This document shows positions 11,705-21,592 of a stretch of 64,000 bases of DNA, in pieces (positions within the stretch are counted from its first letter, which is position 1; each line of letters begins with the position of its first letter). The position numbers and the translations under genes are program-made. Under the pieces are notes generated by a model. That model was not told the origin of the DNA and ran no database searches. It was given only the letters and a program-made list of their open reading frames with translations. The stretch covers positions 24,689,501 to 24,753,500 of the forward strand of contig NC_073634.1 in assembly GCF_029407905.1 (NCBI RefSeq). Direction: 5' to 3'. The stretch comes from Bubalus kerabau. Its lineage: Eukaryota; Chordata; Mammalia; Artiodactyla; Bovidae.

Positions 11705-11706
11705 CT
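11667..11706. repeat. (CA)n microsatellite, interrupted
   Basis: Alternating ACAC broken by ATGC and ACGC variants, grown from the 3' tail of the Bov-tA. Confidence 0.85.
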
Positions 11707-11840
11707 GTCCCAAATACTTTTTTAAGCATCTGCATTTTACAACTGAGGAAACTGAGGAACAGAGAGAAAGATTAGGTAATTGGCTAGTAGGTGGTGAAAT
11801 CAGGTAGGCTGACTCCAGAAACTACTCTTAAATCACTATG

Positions 11841-12201
11841 CTGTGCCATAGAGAGGTTGACTGTCCACTTTACGAAGTGTCGGAACAATCTCTCTGCCAG
11901 TAAGATATTTAATGTGCTAGAAAAGGGGAAATCAACACAGTTTTGATCTCAAACTATGACAGCTTAAAGTAGGCTCACATTTTATGCCCCTGTACATAAA
12001 GTACCAAGTCTTATCCTTTTCACTATTTCACACACAGTCCCTAGAACCTTTCCTTTCATATTACGGCTATTCAATGTGGGGCAAATGTTAAATGGACTCT
12101 CATGAGAGAATGACTATTCATTCTCAATACAAAACAATTAGATGTACTTTCGAATTCTAGAGGTAAGTACCTCTTTAGGGAATCAGAGCCTAACAAAATC
12201 A
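11841..12201. other. No gene recognised
   Basis: Unique-looking intronic DNA without a coding signal. Confidence 0.4.
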
Positions 12202-12352
12202 GATAACCTGTTTGTGTCTACAGAAATTATTCAACAATCTGTTCCACTGTCATTTTCCACCTCAAATAAATACTGAAGTGAGAAAACTCAACCTTAATTT
12301 ATCTCACTCTATCCTTCTGAAGTTTAAGACTACTTCCTCTGGTCCCTCTCGA
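12202..12352 (+). repeat. Local direct duplication, copy 1
   Basis: About 151 bases from GATAACCTGTTTGTGTCTAC to TGGTCCCTCTCGA recur 380 bases downstream with four substitutions and one single-base indel, about 97% identity. I do not recognise it as an interspersed repeat. Confidence 0.9.
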
Positions 12353-12581
12353 CTTTGTTCTCCATGAAAGTAAAAAAAATGGGCATAGCCCTAGATACTC
12401 ATGTTTCATTTTCTTTCAGCTGTTCTTTTCTAAATGCTAAAGGTCTTCATGTCTTAACTGACTTTTCCACAGAAGTCCTTACAAATCCTGACTATAATGA
12501 AAGAGTGTCTGATGGTATTAATCGGAATGCCTGAAAGACTGCAGAGTTACAAACAAGTTAACACACAATCACATGTGTTGT

Positions 12582-12731
12582 GATAACCTGTTTGTATCTA
12601 CAGAAATTATTCAACAATCTGTTCCACTGTCACTTTCCACCTCAAATAAGTACTGAAGTGAGAAACTCAACCTTAATTTATCTCACTCTATCTTTCTGAA
12701 GTTTAAGACTACTTCCTCTGGTCCCTCTCGA
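12582..12731 (+). repeat. Local direct duplication, copy 2
   Basis: Second copy, 150 bases, in the same orientation. Differences from copy 1 are A for G in TGTATC, C for T in CACTTTCC, G for A in AAATAAGTA, one A missing in GAGAAACTC and T for C in TATCTTTC. Confidence 0.9.
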
Positions 12732-13925
12732 ACACATAAACACTTGAACATGCAAATTAATTTCCTGATTTCACTATGCCGTCTTCAATTCTCCCGTCAG
12801 CTTTCAGAGACTCTCTTTACACAGATCACCACGTGAAAGCTACCCTGGAGCGCAGCCTCTCTACAGCCTCTGCTCCAGAGGGAATGACTTCCCAACACAC
12901 ATAGATAAAATCAGTATCAACATTTCCAAAGCGTGTTCTACAAGACACTAGTTCTAAGGATAAGCAGTTGGAATTACAGAGAAGAATCCCAGTGTTAAGG
13001 AAGTCTGGAGTTTGCTGGGTAAAGCACTGTTGACCAGGTTTGTTTACCGTAGGACTTCCTGGTCTTTGGTGTAACTCATAGTACTGCTTTCCTTGGAGCA
13101 TCCTGGTCACACTTTGGAAAACACCTATGAAATCCAGTCTGAAGGCACAGATGATGCCAAGGCTTCAAGAATCAAGACTTACCAACTGAGTTGGGACATA
13201 CTGTGGCACTTGACAAAAGAGGGCTATGAGGCACCTTTGGAGGAAGATGTAGTCTGCGAAAAGGTCAGCTGGAGACAAGGAGCTAGAACTCAGGAGAAGG
13301 CACAAGCTGGTGGCATCTGGGAGTGTCCACAGGGACCAGGCCAAAGCCACTGAACCAACTGAGACGCTCTCTTAGAACACATGAAAACCGGTGCTTCAAA
13401 TTCACCTTGCCTCACCCTATCTCCAGCTTTAGCATCTTCTCTAGCTGTAAATCTAGAAAAACATCTGTACACAAAGGCTCTAAGGGTAGGAAAAATACAA
13501 ATTAAACAGGAAAACTACCTGAGAAAAATAGCATAATGCATGTGGAAATCACATTAATGTTAACAAACGCTGGTAACGTGATATGGTATATAACTACCTA
13601 ACCTCTCCAAGAAATTGCTTTCAAATGACAAACCTACAGCTCTCCATTCTTTTCTTCCTTAGGATCATGGACCTCTTTGAAAACGTAATAATACCAAAAG
13701 CCATCTCTCCAGAAAAACACACAAACTTACAATGTTAAGTCTATTAATTTCAGAGGATTTCATGGGCCTCCTGAGGCTCAGTCAAAGAGCCCCTTTTAGC
13801 TGTCAACTCACAGGTCCCAAGGTAACTCCTGCTACAGATACTTCATCTGACAGATAAAACCCAGAGTTATAAGACATTTAAAAGTATTATGACTGTTCTT
13901 TTTAAATTATATGTTCATGTACTTT
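12732..13925. other. No gene recognised
   Basis: Intronic sequence. Open frames of 60-94 codons between 12.8 and 13.5 kb overlap in several frames and carry no domain signature. I see no named repeat. Confidence 0.45.
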
Positions 13926-13937
13926 AAGACAGTGCAG

Positions 13938-14157
13938 TGCATGCCAAGTCGCTTCAGTCGTGTCTGCCTCTGTGCAACCCTATGGACTGCAGTCCGCCAG
14001 GCTCTCTGTCCATGGGATTCTCCAGGCAAGAATATTGGAGTGGGTTGCCATGCCCTCCTCCAGGGGATCCTTCTGACCCAGGTATCGAACCTGTGTCTCT
14101 TACATCTACCTGCATTGGTAGGCGGGTTCTTTAGTACTACCATCACCTGGGAAGCCC
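13938..14157 (-). mobile_element. Bov-tA SINE
   Basis: Complete reverse element ending CATCACCTGGGAAGCCC. An exact 12-bp target duplication AAGACAGTGCAG lies at 13926-13937 and 14158-14169. Confidence 0.93.
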
Positions 14158-14354
14158 AAGACAGTGCAGAGGAAATGTATTATCCGTATTTTTTTGGTCT
14201 TAAAAAAATTAAAAACTTGTTGACTGACATAAGTCATTTAACACCACAAACAGAAGGGCACGTGATGGTAATAATACCTTCAAACCAAAACAGCTCTGAG
14301 AGGCTAAATGATTTTACAAGGCTACAGAGCTAATAAATTCCGGCTCTTCCACAT

Positions 14355-14622
14355 GCTGCTGCTGCTGCTAAGTCTCTTCAGTCATGTCCGACTCTGTGCA
14401 ACCCCACAGACGGCAGCCCACCGGGCCCCTCTGTCCCTGGGATTCTCCAGGCAAGAACACTGGAGTGCGTTGCCATTTCCTTTTCCAATGCATGCATGCA
14501 TGCTAAGTCACTTCAGTTGTGTTCGACTCTGTGCGACGCCATACACAGTAGCCCACCTGGCTCCTCTGTCCACAGGATTCTCTAGGCAAGAATTCTGGAG
14601 TGGGTTGCCATTTCCTTCTCCA
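14355..14622 (-). mobile_element. BOV-A2 SINE (dimeric)
   Basis: It starts with (CTG)n, carries two monomers separated by CAATGCATGCATGCATGC, and ends at CCTTCTCCA. The 9-bp direct repeat CTTCCACAT flanks it (14346-14354 and 14623-14631). Confidence 0.9.
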
Positions 14623-14631
14623 CTTCCACAT

Positions 14632-15340
14632 CCTAGCTCAATACTTTTTAACCAAAACACACCACCTTAAATATAATAAGCATATTATTACATTGCATAG
14701 GATATAGCTTTCAAAACAAAAACCCCTTAAAACACCAACCCTCTAAGAATGACTGTACATAATCAGGCCTCTAACTTATTTACTTAATCGGATCATTCCA
14801 TTTTTAGCACCTAAACACTGGTAAATCAGGGAGCAAACTACTGACTTTTGAAAAAAAAATCCTTTAATGCACTCCTCTCTAATTAACACAATTTGCATAA
14901 ACAAGGAAAATCAAAAGAGCAAAACAAATACCAAAAAATAAAAATCTGTTATCTTTATAGCATGAACATGATTATGTATAGACAAAAATACAAATAGTTT
15001 AAGCTTTGGGTTGTTCAGCAAACCGGGGATATGATGCTAAAAACCACGCAGTTTCTCTCTTTTGGGTCCCTGGTACTAGAAGAGTCTGGCAGGCAGGGAT
15101 CAAGCATCTATTATCTGATGTCCACTTGGCAGACTCTACAAAAACAGTGAGGCCTGGCTGCACAGCAGGACTTAGGTATACTAACTACTACTTAAAGATC
15201 CTCTCTGACTCAGAGCGCGGCTGCAGCTAAATGCTGAACTAAGTTGTGTGCCTCTGTGTCCTCACTTGGATAATACATGATCTGCCCACATATTAAGTTA
15301 AGAATTAAGAATGCAGTCCCTAAAGCAAACTGATTCACCT
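14632..15340. other. No gene recognised
   Basis: AT-rich intronic DNA. The 74-codon frame at 15006 has no signature. Confidence 0.4.
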
Positions 15341-15342
15341 TC

Positions 15343-15540
15343 TGGCTTGGCCACTTACCATCTTTGACAGGTTACTGCAACTTCCCCGTGCTTTAGTTTC
15401 TTCTACTGCAAAATGGAGTTAATAGCAGTGTCTACCTCCATGGGTTGTTGTAAGATTAAGTAAGTTAATACAGGACGAAGTCTTAGAGCAGTGCCTGGCA
15501 AGTAACACTCTATAAATGTTAGCTTCTATTATCATTATTT
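15343..15540 (+). mobile_element. MIR SINE
   Basis: GGCCACTTACCATCTTTGAC, CTACTGCAAAATGGAGTTAA, GGGTTGTTGTAAGATTAAGT and GCAGTGCCTGGCAAGTAACA are the MIR core and 3' landmarks in order. Confidence 0.85.
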
Positions 15541-15879
15541 TAAACAGATGACAAAATTAATCAACTTATACCTGTACTGCACTTAGATGTCTTGAGGAAA
15601 TTACAGGCCTGAATTTTTTTTTTTTTAAACATGTGGCTTAACTACCAGCTGTTTTTTCTAAACACAATAAGTACATGGCCGATTATTCTTGTAAAGAACT
15701 GATAAAGCACTTACTGTCCACACTGCCACCTAAGACTGACACATTAGCAAAGTTTCAGTTACTTTTCATCTCAATACAGCAAGACTTCCTTAACCAACTC
15801 TAAGTTACCTGGATTCACTCACCTCAACTTTCACAATCACTACAAATTCCAAACACAGTAACATAATGGTTATTCTTAC

Positions 15880-16240
15880 AGTGGCCTCCTAACTGCTCTT
15901 CACCTCTGTCCCCCATCTCCACCCCCCACACTGCAGTGATAAAGCTTGTAAAAATCCAAGTCTAAATTCACTCTTCTGCTTAAAACCCAGCAATGACTCC
16001 TCATTGTCCTAGGGAGAAGTCCCACCTCCTTGGAGGACCTAATAAGAGGCCTGCTCAATCTAGGGCCATTCTCCCTCTCTGGCTACTCAGGCCATACAGG
16101 CCTTCTTTCAAATCCTCACCCTGCCCCTGGGGCCTCCAAGCCTTCCCAGATCATGCTCCTTCTATCTGGCATAATCCCCTTTCCCCAGTGCCTCTGACTC
16201 CCCTGAGGAGATGAGCTCCCCCCTGGTACATGCTCTACTA
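15880..16240 (+). mobile_element. L2 LINE fragment (ancient)
   Basis: CACTCTTCTGCTTAAAACCC, AGCAATGACTCCTCATTGTC and CTCCAAGCCTTCCCAGATCA match the conserved part of L2 downstream of its reverse transcriptase. The 73-codon frame here is a relic or chance. Confidence 0.7.
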
Positions 16241-16420
16241 GCCCTAATCCTAATCCTCTCTTCTCTGCAGCACAAAAGGAAACTGCAATAAGACAGTTAT
16301 TTAAATGACTGTTTACTGTTGTTCTTGTCCAAAAAATATAAACAAGTAAGACTTGCGAAGACCGTCCCTCCTTTAGTGCTACAACCCAAGTGCTTAGACA
16401 CACAGTACCTTATATACAGT

Positions 16421-16646
16421 GCCAGCCTGCTAAGTCTCTTCAGTTGTGTCCAACTCTTTGGGACCCCATGGACTGTATAGCCTGCCAAGCTCCTCTGTTC
16501 ATGATATTCTCCAGGGAAAAATACTGGAGTAGGTTGCCACTGTCTACTCCAGGGGATCTTCCCCACCCAGGGATTGAACCCTCATCTCTTATGTCTCCTC
16601 CAAAGGCTGGTAGGTTCTCTACCACTTGAGCCACCTGGGAAGCCCC
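16421..16646 (-). mobile_element. Bov-tA SINE
   Basis: Complete reverse element. Target duplication TATATACAGT (16411-16420) against TATACACAGT (16647-16656) has one mismatch. Confidence 0.9.
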
Positions 16647-16656
16647 TATACACAGT

Positions 16657-17389
16657 AGGCAGCACAAGACACCCCTGCCGTCCATGGAGAAAAGTGGTGA
16701 GATAAGTGGGAAGGGAAAGCGACTCATTCACAAAACATGACTCCTGCAGAATACTGGCTGCATTGTGTTGAATATCTAAGTTACCATATGCAGTACAAGC
16801 CACGCCAAAGTAAAAAATCTTCTGCTTAAACGTGGGCAAAACAAAGTTAAGACTCAACTTTCCAAAGTAAACTTAAGTTTCTCTACGCATCCTCAGGTGT
16901 TATGTGAAACAGGAGGAGTTCTACTTCAGTTACCAGTAAGGAGATACACAACCAAATCAAGACTGCTGCCACATTTGGCATGAGCGTCCTCTTCTTGGCA
17001 GCCTCTGCGAGGCCAAGAGTTGAGCTGGCCAAGGAAGCATGCTTTATCTCCCACATTTAGAAGTGGTCCCTCTACAACAGGAATGCTGTGCTACTAATGG
17101 ACTTTCGATTCTAACCTTGTCAAACCAGTACCTCCCCTAAGTGTTCAAGTCACTTAAAAAAAGAGAGAGTTGAATCGTATGTGTCACTGACGGAAACAAG
17201 TTTAATAAGGCATCACAATCCAATTTGAGATGGAGAAAAAGTTGCTCTTTCGAAAGAAAGGGAGAAAGGAGTCATCCTAACCAGATCTCTTTTGCAAAAG
17301 AAAGTCATTACTTGGAAAATTGAAAGAAACTGGCCTGCGGATGCTAAGAGACGAAAGGTGGTTGAGACTGCCCAGAGTAATGACCATTG
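16657..17389. other. No gene recognised; intron next to exon 1
   Basis: Unique-looking intron 1 sequence grading into the CpG island. Open frames of up to 91 codons here have no signature. Confidence 0.45.
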
Positions 17390-17817
17390 CCGGGCCTGGT
17401 GGGCAGCAGATGCCAACCCAGCGCGGAATATCCCGGGTCCGTGCGGAGCACGCAGGTTTGACACACGCCAAACCCCTGCCATTCGGCTCGTCGCACTGCC
17501 CCTGCCAAAGCAACAAACGCGCAGACCCTCTCAACGCGGTCAAGAGCAGAGCTGCCGCCGCGGATCAGCGCTTCCCGGGAAACGCGCGTCCGGGGCAGAT
17601 CCAGGTAAGGACGCGGGGGTCTTGGGGTTAACCGTCTGGCCCTTTGTTCGCTGCAAAGCCGCGGAGCCCTGGGCGCCCGCCGTGCCTCCTCCCCCACATC
17701 TCTCCGGCGCCGACAGGCAGGGCGGACTCCGGCGCCCCGGCTCGCCGGCGCCCCCCACCCTCCCCGCGGCGGGTCAGCGCCCCGCGGCCTCGGCGGCGCG
17801 CGGCCCCTCGCCCTCAC

Positions 17818-17913
17818 CTTGTAGACGTCGCCGTAGGTGCCGCTGCCGATGCGCTGAATCAGCTCGAAGTCCTCCTGCGGGTTCCGGCGGGACAGATCGA
17901 AGCCGGGGTTCAT
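17818..17913 (-). CDS. MAP4K3: MAP4K3 first coding exon (N-terminus of MAP kinase kinase kinase kinase 3, GLK)
   Basis: MAP4K3 is a cytosolic STE20/GCK-family serine/threonine kinase that acts upstream of JNK and in amino-acid/mTORC1 and T-cell signalling (family knowledge). The exon encodes 32 residues beginning MNPGFDLSRRNPQEDF, which I recognise as the MAP4K3 start; the paralogue MAP4K5 begins differently. Residues 23-30 (GSGTYGDV) are the complete GxGxxGxV ATP-binding loop of kinase subdomain I. The exon ends after Tyr31-Lys32 with AAG followed by a GTGAGG donor at 17817 downward, so the intron is phase 0; the catalytic lysine and the rest of the kinase lie in later exons outside the window. 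The ATG has a good context (G at -3). The frame stays open upstream to a TGA at 18022-18024 but has no earlier ATG. The reading frame past the donor is intron. Confidence 0.95.
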
Positions 17914-18527
17914 GGCGGGCCCCGGGTGCCCCCCGCCTCCCTCCCAGCCAGGGGAGGGGGGGCGCTCAGGGGGCCACACGGAGAGTGGGAGCCGCGGCCG
18001 GCCCCCGGCTCCCCCCGGCGGTCACAATTGCCCGACTCCACGCTGCGGCCGCCGCCGCGGACGACAACCACCGGCCTAACCGTCCCCGCCCCCAGCAGCC
18101 CGCCGCGGCGCCGAACCCAGGTCACACCCACACGGAGCGGAGGACGCTCGCAGCCCCTAGCTCGGGGTGAAACTCCAACATGGCTTCCGCCTTGGCCGCT
18201 CCTCCCCCTCCCCTTACTCCGGCTCCGCCATCCTCCTCCCCTTTTCCCGGCTCCCGCCCGACTGCGCAGCCGCGATCCCGGAGGGAGCGCTCCCCGGCCC
18301 CGCGCGCAGCCCGCCCCTTGCGCGCTCCGGCTCCGCGCGCCTGCCCGGCGCGGGCGGGTGGCCGGGTCCTACCGGCCCAAGCGGCCGCGGCTTCCCGTGG
18401 TGGCGGATCGGTCTGCGGCCGCCGCCAGCCAGGCCGCGCCAGGAAAGCTCGCCTGTCCCCGGGACCGTGGGTGGGCACAGGCCGACAGGAGCGCCTATTC
18501 GCTTGTCATTCCCCCAACGACAAAGTT

Positions 18528-18534
18528 TGACGTC
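18528..18534. promoter_or_regulatory. CRE-like site (TGACGTC) at the island edge
   Basis: TGACGTC followed by G is one base short of the palindromic CREB/ATF site TGACGTCA. It sits at the promoter-distal edge of the CpG island. A 7-bp match in CpG-rich DNA is only suggestive. Confidence 0.35.
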
Positions 18535-18549
18535 GCCTCCTTAGGCTCC

Positions 18550-19180
18550 CATCCTGAGCAGGTAGTAGTTTGAATTTGCAGGTAGTGTCTCGAACTTTTT
18601 TTTTTTTTTGAGACGCAGCCACAAATAGGACACAACCGAATTTCTGGTATTGCTGGCAAACTGTCCTGAGGAAAGCCCCTGAAAATGAATTGTGCTGACT
18701 CCGACCCCCGACACTCGGGCCCGTGGAGTTGACCTGCCGGGGTGCCAAAGAGGACGGGCCAGGAGGGCGGCCAGGGTGGCCTGCGCAGTAGGTAGGCCGT
18801 GGGAAACACCTCGAACGCGTGGAGGGCGTGGGAGACAGGCAGAGTCTAGAACTAAAGCAGTGCTTGACGATCCCCTTCACAAGGCATCTGGATTATCACA
18901 GATGGGGGAGGGACCAGCAAGCTGTCAAGTAACCTTGCAAAGGAGAGTGGGGTGGGGATGAAAGGTGGAGGGTGGACAAGCTCCATTCCCACGCCTGACA
19001 TGTCAACACGTGATGATCTGGAAGCTCTATAGTTGAACAACCCAAAGCTCCACCCTGCTTAAGACCCAGATTTCAACCATTGCATCCCATGTATGTGGAC
19101 ACCAGCTCCAACTCTTATTAGCTGTCCAAGAAAACTTGTGGGTATGGAGGGTTTATTTTCTGTTCTCAGGAAACTACCCA
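18550..19180. other. Gene-proximal upstream DNA; no gene recognised
   Basis: It contains a T15 run around 18597 and a CpG-moderate shoulder at 18.69-18.84 kb. If a divergent transcript exists, its body would run through here; I cannot see a diagnostic exon. Confidence 0.4.
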
Positions 19181-19392
19181 TTGTGTTAGTCGCTCAGTCC
19201 TGTGGACTCTTCGCAATCCCATGGACTGTAGCCTGCCAGGCTCCTCGGTCCATGGAATTCTCCAGGCACGAATACTGGAATGGATTGCCATGCCCTCCAG
19301 AGAATCGTCCTGACTCGGGGATCAAACCTGTGTTTCATGTCTCCTGCATTGGCAGACAGGTTCTTTACCCCCAGCGCCACCTGGGAAGCGCC
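19181..19392 (-). mobile_element. Bov-tA SINE
   Basis: Reverse element from TGTGTTAGTCGCTCAGTCCT to CACCTGGGAAGCGCCC. It is moderately diverged. Confidence 0.88.
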
Positions 19393-19583
19393 CACTAGGC
19401 ATTTCCATCAGCAGTAATCAAGTATATTGGTGATGGCCATTTCCAAAGTACCACTTGGGAGTTTTGCTTCAGAAATGCTTTCCTGATACCCTTAGGCACC
19501 GCACCCTCTGACCATCAATATTCTCTAATGCCTCGAGGCTCCCTGAGAAACTAGGTCTTGTCAAACCTGTTAAGAATAAAATT

Positions 19584-20007
19584 GTTCAGTTGCTCAGTAG
19601 TGTCTGACTCTTTGTGACCCCATGGACTGCAGCACGCCAGGCTTCCCTGTCCTTCACGATCTCTCACAGTTGGCTCAAACCCATGTCCATTGCGTCGATG
19701 ATGCCATCCAACCATCTCATCCTCTGTTGCCCTCTTCTCCTCCTGACCTTAATCTTTCCCAGCATCAAGGTCTTTTCCAGTGAGTCGGCTCTTCACATCA
19801 GATGGCCTAAGTATTTGAGCTTCAGCATCAGTCCTTCCAATGAATATTCAGTTTTGATTTCCTTTAGGATTGACTGGTTTGATGTCCTTGCAGTCCAAGG
19901 GACTCTCAAGAATCTTTTCCAGCACCACAGTTCAAAGCATAATTTTTTCAGTGCTCAGCCTTCTTAATGGTCCAACTCTCACATCTGTGCATAACTACTG
20001 GGAAAAC
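19584..20007 (-). mobile_element. BovB LINE 3' fragment
   Basis: The only BovB piece in the window on the minus strand. It reads GTTCAGTTGCTCAGTAGTGT at its 3' end and inward to CAACTCTCACATCTGTGCAT. It covers the C-terminal tail of the ORF and the 3' UTR. Confidence 0.9.
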
Positions 20008-20014
20008 TAACTAT

Positions 20015-20094
20015 GTGTAAGTTAGTTGTCCAGTCATGTCCTGACTCTTTGCAGCCCCATGGACTGTAGCCTGCCAGGTTCTCTGTCCATGGGA
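20015..20094 (-). mobile_element. BovA SINE fragment
   Basis: About 80 bases (GTTGTCCAGTCATGTCCTGA to CTGTCCATGGGAT) immediately beside the BovB. Confidence 0.75.
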
Positions 20095-21170
20095 TGAAAG
20101 ACCATATAAGTATCATCAAATAATAGTCAAATGAACTAAACTGCTTCATTTTTATCTTTTCAGTCCCTTTGCTTACAGTAAGATTGCATGTTTACTAAAT
20201 TCTCAAAGTTGTTTGCTCTGTTGACTAAAAGATGTTGGGAAATGACCATCTCTTTGCCTATACAAGTAGACTTTCAATTGTCTAGTTTTTAATTATTTTA
20301 AAGTATCAGTACCATGAGCATATTATACCATGAACATATTACTTAAACTGCCACTGTATAAATACTTATCACTGGGTTTTTTTCTAGATGGATCTACCCT
20401 AAGCCTCTGGTATCTTCAGAATTAAACTCCTGACTATAAATGTTATTCCATGGCTAAGGACCCTGTTTTGGGTCTGTTTAAGGCACTTGCCCGGAGTGCA
20501 AGCCTTTCTTCAGCCTGTCCACTTTTGGAGAACTGTTTGGCTTCTTTAAGGCAAACATGAGGATAATTAGCCCAGGATTTAGATAAGCAGATCTAATAAA
20601 CTATCCCAATAGGAACCAGTTCTGCTCTTCTTATCTGCCTTTTTAATGCTGTAAAGACAAAGTCTCAGGATTGAATGCGCCAAAAAGAACATTCTAATGG
20701 TTTCACTGTTTTGTTTGTGAGGATTATCATCTGTGCAGATAACTTTGTATTTGCATCGCTAATAGACTTCTTTCAAAGGGAAAAGACATTTCAGTAGGGT
20801 TGAAACAGTCTTTAAAGTTTTGTTTGGTTCATTTTGGCAGGGCCAAACTAGTCCTTTTGAAAAGACATGGATTTGTATGTAAGGGCCTGATTTGCCATGT
20901 GGGTTACAACATAAATAAAAGGACTTTTGCAGTCAACAAAGAATAAAATATTTTGTTCTTTGCATTACTAATACATATATACAGTCAAAGTTGATTTTTT
21001 TTCTATTCTAACAGTTCTCATCTTCGCTAGAAATAACACTAATGATCACACTTTCTGTGAATCAGAGAAATAGCTTCCCTCTTCTATGATTAGAAGCATC
21101 CTTAGAAGTCATAAATTGCTTCCAAAGCGTCTCTCCCTATTTACTACTGCTTGAATACCTTCATTAAAAG
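20095..21170. other. No gene or named repeat recognised
   Basis: About 1.1 kb of apparently unique AT-rich DNA upstream of MAP4K3. It is one of the longest repeat-poor stretches in the window and so a place to look for conserved regulatory sequence. Confidence 0.5.
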
Positions 21171-21171
21171 G

Positions 21172-21336
21172 GAACTTGCTGCCTGCAATGCAGGAGATGC
21201 GGTTCAACCCCTGGGTCAGAAAGATCCTTTGGAGAGGGGAATGGCAACGCTTTTGCCTGGAGAATTCCATGGACAGAAGAGCCTGATGGAGTCCATGGGA
21301 TCACAAAGAGTTGAACACAACTGAGTTACTAACACA
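21172..21336 (+). mobile_element. Bov-tA SINE, diverged
   Basis: It keeps part of the head (CTGCCTGCAATGCAGGAGAT, GGTTCAACCCCTGGGTCAG) and the body to GAACACAACTGAGTTACTAA, with internal deletions. Confidence 0.85.
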
Positions 21337-21369
21337 CATTTCTGAAGCACCCCACTTTATTGTGAGATA

Positions 21370-21581
21370 GTGTTAGTAAATAATCATATAACAATAATAG
21401 AAAACAATATCTAATATTACCAAGTACTTACAAGGTGCCAGGCCCTGAGCCAAGTTCTTTCCATGTTTTATCTCATTTAAATCTCACAACTTGATGACAT
21501 AGATATTATTATCTCCATTTTTTGTTGCACAGACAGTAAACTGCTCAAGGTAACAGAAAAAGCTGAAATTTGACTAAATGT
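21370..21581 (-). mobile_element. MIR SINE
   Basis: AAGTACTTACAAGGTGCCAG, TTTATCTCATTTAAATCTCA and TATTATCTCCATTTTTTGTT are the reversed MIR landmarks. Confidence 0.75.
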
Positions 21582-21592
21582 AGTACTACACA

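Larger units (their letters stand above)
10396..11840 (-). mobile_element. MIR SINE split by a Bov-tA/BovB nest
   Basis: The left part (10396-10458, ending GGTGACAGGCC) and the right part (11716-11840, with GCATCTGCATTTTACAACTG and GAGGAAACTGAGGAACAGAG) form one reversed MIR. The intervening 1.2 kb is the nested Bov-tA and BovB. It is the oldest layer of the nest. Confidence 0.75.
1..17817 (-). other. MAP4K3: MAP4K3 intron 1, 5' part (incomplete)
   Basis: Everything to the left of the splice donor is transcribed as the start of the first MAP4K3 intron. No splice-flanked second exon encoding the next part of the kinase domain was found, so the acceptor lies outside the window; a very long first intron fits what is known of this gene in mammals. 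The content is mostly L1, SINE, L2 and MIR sequence plus one BovB. The first about 200 bases after the donor remain CpG-rich. Confidence 0.85.
17390..18540. promoter_or_regulatory. MAP4K3: CpG island: MAP4K3 promoter, 5' UTR and exon 1
   Basis: A stretch of about 1.1 kb is very rich in C+G and in undepleted CpG, unlike the AT-rich surroundings. It contains the MAP4K3 start codon. I see no TATA box. GC boxes for SP/KLF factors are visible on the minus strand at 18084-18093 (CCCCGCCCCC on plus) and 18310-18319. The element is typical of a housekeeping, TATA-less promoter with dispersed starts. The transcription start site cannot be fixed from sequence; it should lie between about 17,950 and 18,450. 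The plus-strand reading frames of 292 and 309 codons here are a composition effect and not genes. Confidence 0.85.

Noticed and set aside
11667..11706. Regularly spaced repeats examined for a CRISPR-like array
   Set aside because: This is a plain (CA)n run in a SINE tail. No repeat-spacer array exists in the window.
13911..14333. 140-codon frame
   Set aside because: It is mostly Bov-tA in reverse. The recurring peptide SRQEYWSGLPCPPPGDL is the translation of that SINE and appears at many loci here.
17344..17817. Extension of the kinase frame beyond the exon
   Set aside because: The text after Lys32 no longer matches a kinase, and a consensus splice donor sits exactly at the change.
18174..18190. 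YY1-like AACATGGC at the island
   Set aside because: The core lacks the following GGC, and the position relative to a start site is unknown. Too weak to annotate.
17292..18573. Long plus-strand reading frames of 292 and 309 codons
   Set aside because: They lie in the CpG island, overlap each other in different frames and run antisense across the MAP4K3 exon. GC-rich DNA has few stops, and their proline/arginine/alanine-rich content is a composition effect.
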